This document shows positions 62,406-64,000 of a stretch of 64,000 bases of DNA, piece by piece. Source of the DNA: Prevotella dentasini JCM 15908 (GTDB lineage Bacteria; Bacteroidota; Bacteroidia; Bacteroidales; Bacteroidaceae). Under the pieces are notes generated by a model. That model had not been told where the DNA came from. It did no database searches and was given only the letters and a program-made list of their open reading frames with translations. Position 1 is the first letter of the stretch. Every line of letters starts with the position of its first letter. A program made the translations under genes and the position numbers. The stretch spans positions 38,866 through 102,865 of the forward strand of contig NZ_BAKG01000010.1 in the NCBI RefSeq assembly GCF_000614065.1, written 5' to 3'.

Positions 62406-62505
62406 GATTTTCCGTGAAATCTCATTTTATTAAGCGTTCCCATAAGTCGCTGTATAACAATAGAGTGATATGATTTGATAGTTTGCGATAGTTCAAGAGA
62501 AAGAG

Positions 62506-62520
62506 CCTCTTTCTCCGCAG
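62506..62520 (+). other. right attachment repeat (attR) of the genomic island
   Basis: CCTCTTTCTCCGCAG, 14 of 15 identical to the tRNA-Ser 3' end at 46615-46629 and in the same orientation. It is 160 bases outside the integrase start. Confidence 0.78.
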
Positions 62521-62613
62521 TTTTAACCCCCATAAGTTACTGATAATCAATACTTATAAGGTTTTTCACACCAAAAAGTTGCACCAAAATTACACTAAAA
62601 TTGAATTATTCTA

Positions 62614-63594
62614 GGGTAATGGACATTTGGTAGGCTGAAACCTTGCATGCTTGTTAGCAATGGACATTTGGCAGGCTGGATTATCCAGCCTACTTTTTTG
62701 TATTGAGGAAACCCGTCAATAAATTTCTTCTTATTGATTTCATTCAACCCATTGTGATTTAATAATGCCCTTTTGAGTTGTGCGTTAAATCCTTCCAAAC
62801 GGTTTGTCGTATAATGTTCAGTTCAGGATGTTCCTCATAGGTGAAAAGCCATTTGAGATGCGTTCTTATAAATCGTCTTGCTGTTCTTAGCCTTCTATGC
62901 GTATAGGCGGTTTTCCCGGAAACCAATACCGTTCTTTCATTGAGAAAATCTTCCCAGTCCTCACACCATTTGTTAAATCTTTCGTGAGCAGCCTCCTGAT
63001 TATCTGTAACTGATGGAACTGGCACATCTGTGCAGGACAGGAGTTTATAGCTTGCAAGAGTCCTGTATGTCCGTCACATACGACTGACTTTATTTCTGTT
63101 CCAAACTCTTCTATATGGTTGAGCCCGTCAAGATAATCCCTGTTCGTTTCGTTCCTGACATACTTGCGATGAAGTGTCTTTCCGGATTCCGCATCCATAA
63201 ACAGCATAACACCAAAGCTGCGGGAGAAGTATGTCGTATCAGTGATGATGACGCTGACTCAGGACAGACAGGATTGAAACTGTCCGCTGCCAACGCCAGA
63301 TGGCGGCGTATTGTCCTCTCTGAACATTTGTGGATAACAGCCGGTTCTGAAACGGTCCGTCTATCAGTCAGATATTCGTTCCAAAGGGTTATGTCTCTAA
63401 TGCGCTTTCCCCCTTGGAATTGCTCATCACAGTCCCGGCAATAATACATTTGGAAGCCACGCCGATGACCCTTCTTTTTAACATTTGAGCCGTTGCAGCA
63501 TATACAGTTTTTTATTCATAGGTTTTCAAATGCTGCAAAGGTAATAAATGAAGGACATTCAGAAGGTTTCAGCCTACCAAATGTCCATTACGCC
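62614..63594 (-). mobile_element. IS256/IS1249-like (Mutator-type) insertion sequence
   Basis: About 980 bp with inverted ends of about 30 bp containing TAATGGACATTTGGTAGGCT (62614-62644 and 63563-63594). A second, imperfect copy of the end motif lies inside the left end (62656-62679). It contains one transposase gene on the minus strand. Solo copies of its ends are at 31444 and 45214. Confidence 0.8.
62690..63519 (-). pseudogene. IS256/IS1249-like transposase, several frame breaks
   Basis: Starts with a zinc-ribbon (CCNGS...YYCRDCDEQFQGG), then a helix-turn-helix-like KCSERTIRRHL, the DDE positions in VIITDTTYFSRSFG and SVVCDGHTGL, and LEGFNAQLKRALLNHNGLNEINKKKFIDGF near the end. At least four frame changes (near 63505, 63245, 63010, 62820) and one at the end. 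The family is clear; activity is doubtful unless the breaks are sequencing errors. Confidence 0.8.
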
Positions 63595-63621
63595 CCAAGA
63601 GACAGGAATCTGAATGAAAAG

Positions 63622-63670
63622 GCAAAGGCTTGCAGTCGCCCTTGACAAGCGGTGCAAGCCTTTGCTTTTT
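63622..63670. terminator. hairpin terminator at the right edge
   Basis: GCAAAGGCTTGCA / TGCAAGCCTTTGC (63622-63634 and 63653-63665) followed by TTTTT. It can end the minus-strand gene at the window edge or transcripts from the left. Confidence 0.75.
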
Positions 63671-63732
63671 ATACCCTGAAGGGCTGTTTGAGTCTACAGG
63701 GCCTTTTCCCTGAAGGAGATTGTGCCCCGTTC

Positions 63733-64000
63733 TTATCTCACCGTCAGTTTGCTGACAGCTCCGTCGCTCATCCTTACAAGGTTCAGGCTCTTCTGCCGTG
63801 CGTTCAGCCGCCGGCCGTCAACGGAATATACGGAAACGGGCTGCCCTCCTGACCGGCAGCATTATTTTACCTTCAAGTCCCATCCGACCGTCTCTTCTTT
63901 CATGGCGCCGGTCTCTTCGGTTATATTAATCTCCTTGGGCGCAGGGCCCTCTGCCGAAATGTTTATATTGGTCATGGTATTGCGCTTCAAGGTAATCTCC
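63733..64000 (-). CDS. C-terminal part of a secreted protein, 5' end outside window
   Basis: The open frame entering from the right edge reads ...EITLKRNTMTNINISAEGPAPKEINITEETGAMKEETVGWDLKVK and stops at 63862-63864. Beyond it the same frame continues VYSVDGRRLNARQKSLNLVRMSDGAVSKLTVR to a stop at 63733-63735, a typical type IX-like tail. A one- or two-base error in the A run near 63866 would join them. Function unknown. Confidence 0.5.

Larger units (their letters stand above)
46615..62520. mobile_element. mobilizable genomic island integrated in tRNA-Ser
   Basis: About 15.9 kb between direct repeats. It carries a tyrosine recombinase (61056-62346) just inside the right repeat, replication genes (49805-52222), relaxase and accessory protein (52326-54273), a restriction-modification system and the Avs-like/DUF1016 block. 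There are no conjugation-pore genes, so transfer would need a helper element. Mobilization-gene order matches Bacteroidales integrative mobilizable elements. Confidence 0.8.

Overview
The window looks like chromosome of a Prevotella-type member of the Bacteroidales. Evidence: promoters repeatedly show the Bacteroidetes pattern TTTG, 19-20 bases, TAnnTTTG. The ATP synthase operon runs atpD-atpC-atpI-like-atpB-atpE-atpF-atpH-atpA-atpG. bamD, omega (rpoZ) and a DUF4293 gene are adjacent. Secreted proteins carry type IX-like C-terminal tails, and pyruvate is handled by a one-chain ferredoxin oxidoreductase.

Layout. 1-945: no convincing gene. 1.0-9.5 kb: pfkA and the F-type ATP synthase operon, closed by a strong terminator. 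9.6-15.3 kb: a Fur/PerR-type regulator, nifJ and an AAA+ ATPase with DUF4143. 15.4-18.7 kb: an ATP-grasp-like protein, then a Y-family polymerase with YolD partner. 19.1-23.8 kb: guaA, a MurU-like nucleotidyltransferase and an AmgK-like kinase fused to a RapZ C-terminal domain (amino-sugar/cell-wall recycling). 24.3-30.5 kb: malic enzyme, a TetR regulator and an SGNH/MBOAT acyl-transfer pair. 30.6-35.8 kb: a broken metallo-hydrolase and four secreted proteins. 36.2-44.5 kb: relA, DUF4301, tRNA-Thr, tRNA-Gly, DUF4293, rpoZ, bamD, uvrB. 44.6-46.4 kb: insertion-sequence debris (IS256 remnant, IS30, long hairpin).

46.6-62.5 kb is a mobilizable genomic island in the 3' end of tRNA-Ser(UGA). It is bounded by a 15-bp repeat (46615-46629 and 62506-62520, one mismatch), with a tyrosine recombinase just inside the right end. 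Cargo, left to right: a restriction-modification system whose nuclease gene follows a structured, switch-like leader; replication and mobilization genes (DUF3853, RepA-like ATPase, primase, MobC, relaxase) with origin-like and oriT-like repeats; and a defence block. The defence block is a metallo-beta-lactamase-fold protein translationally coupled to a very large trypsin-STAND ATPase (Avs/AVAST type I-like), followed by a DUF1016 nuclease. The trypsin-STAND gene is split here by three single-base deletions; read through, it encodes about 1,350 residues. This coupled pair is the most interesting system in the window.

Data quality matters. About 20 genes, including essential ones (atpD, atpA, guaA, bamD), carry frameshifts, nearly all single-base deletions. 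Sequencing or consensus error is the most likely cause. I annotate these as whole genes and state where each frame breaks. The window ends in an insertion sequence and the C-terminal part of another secreted protein.
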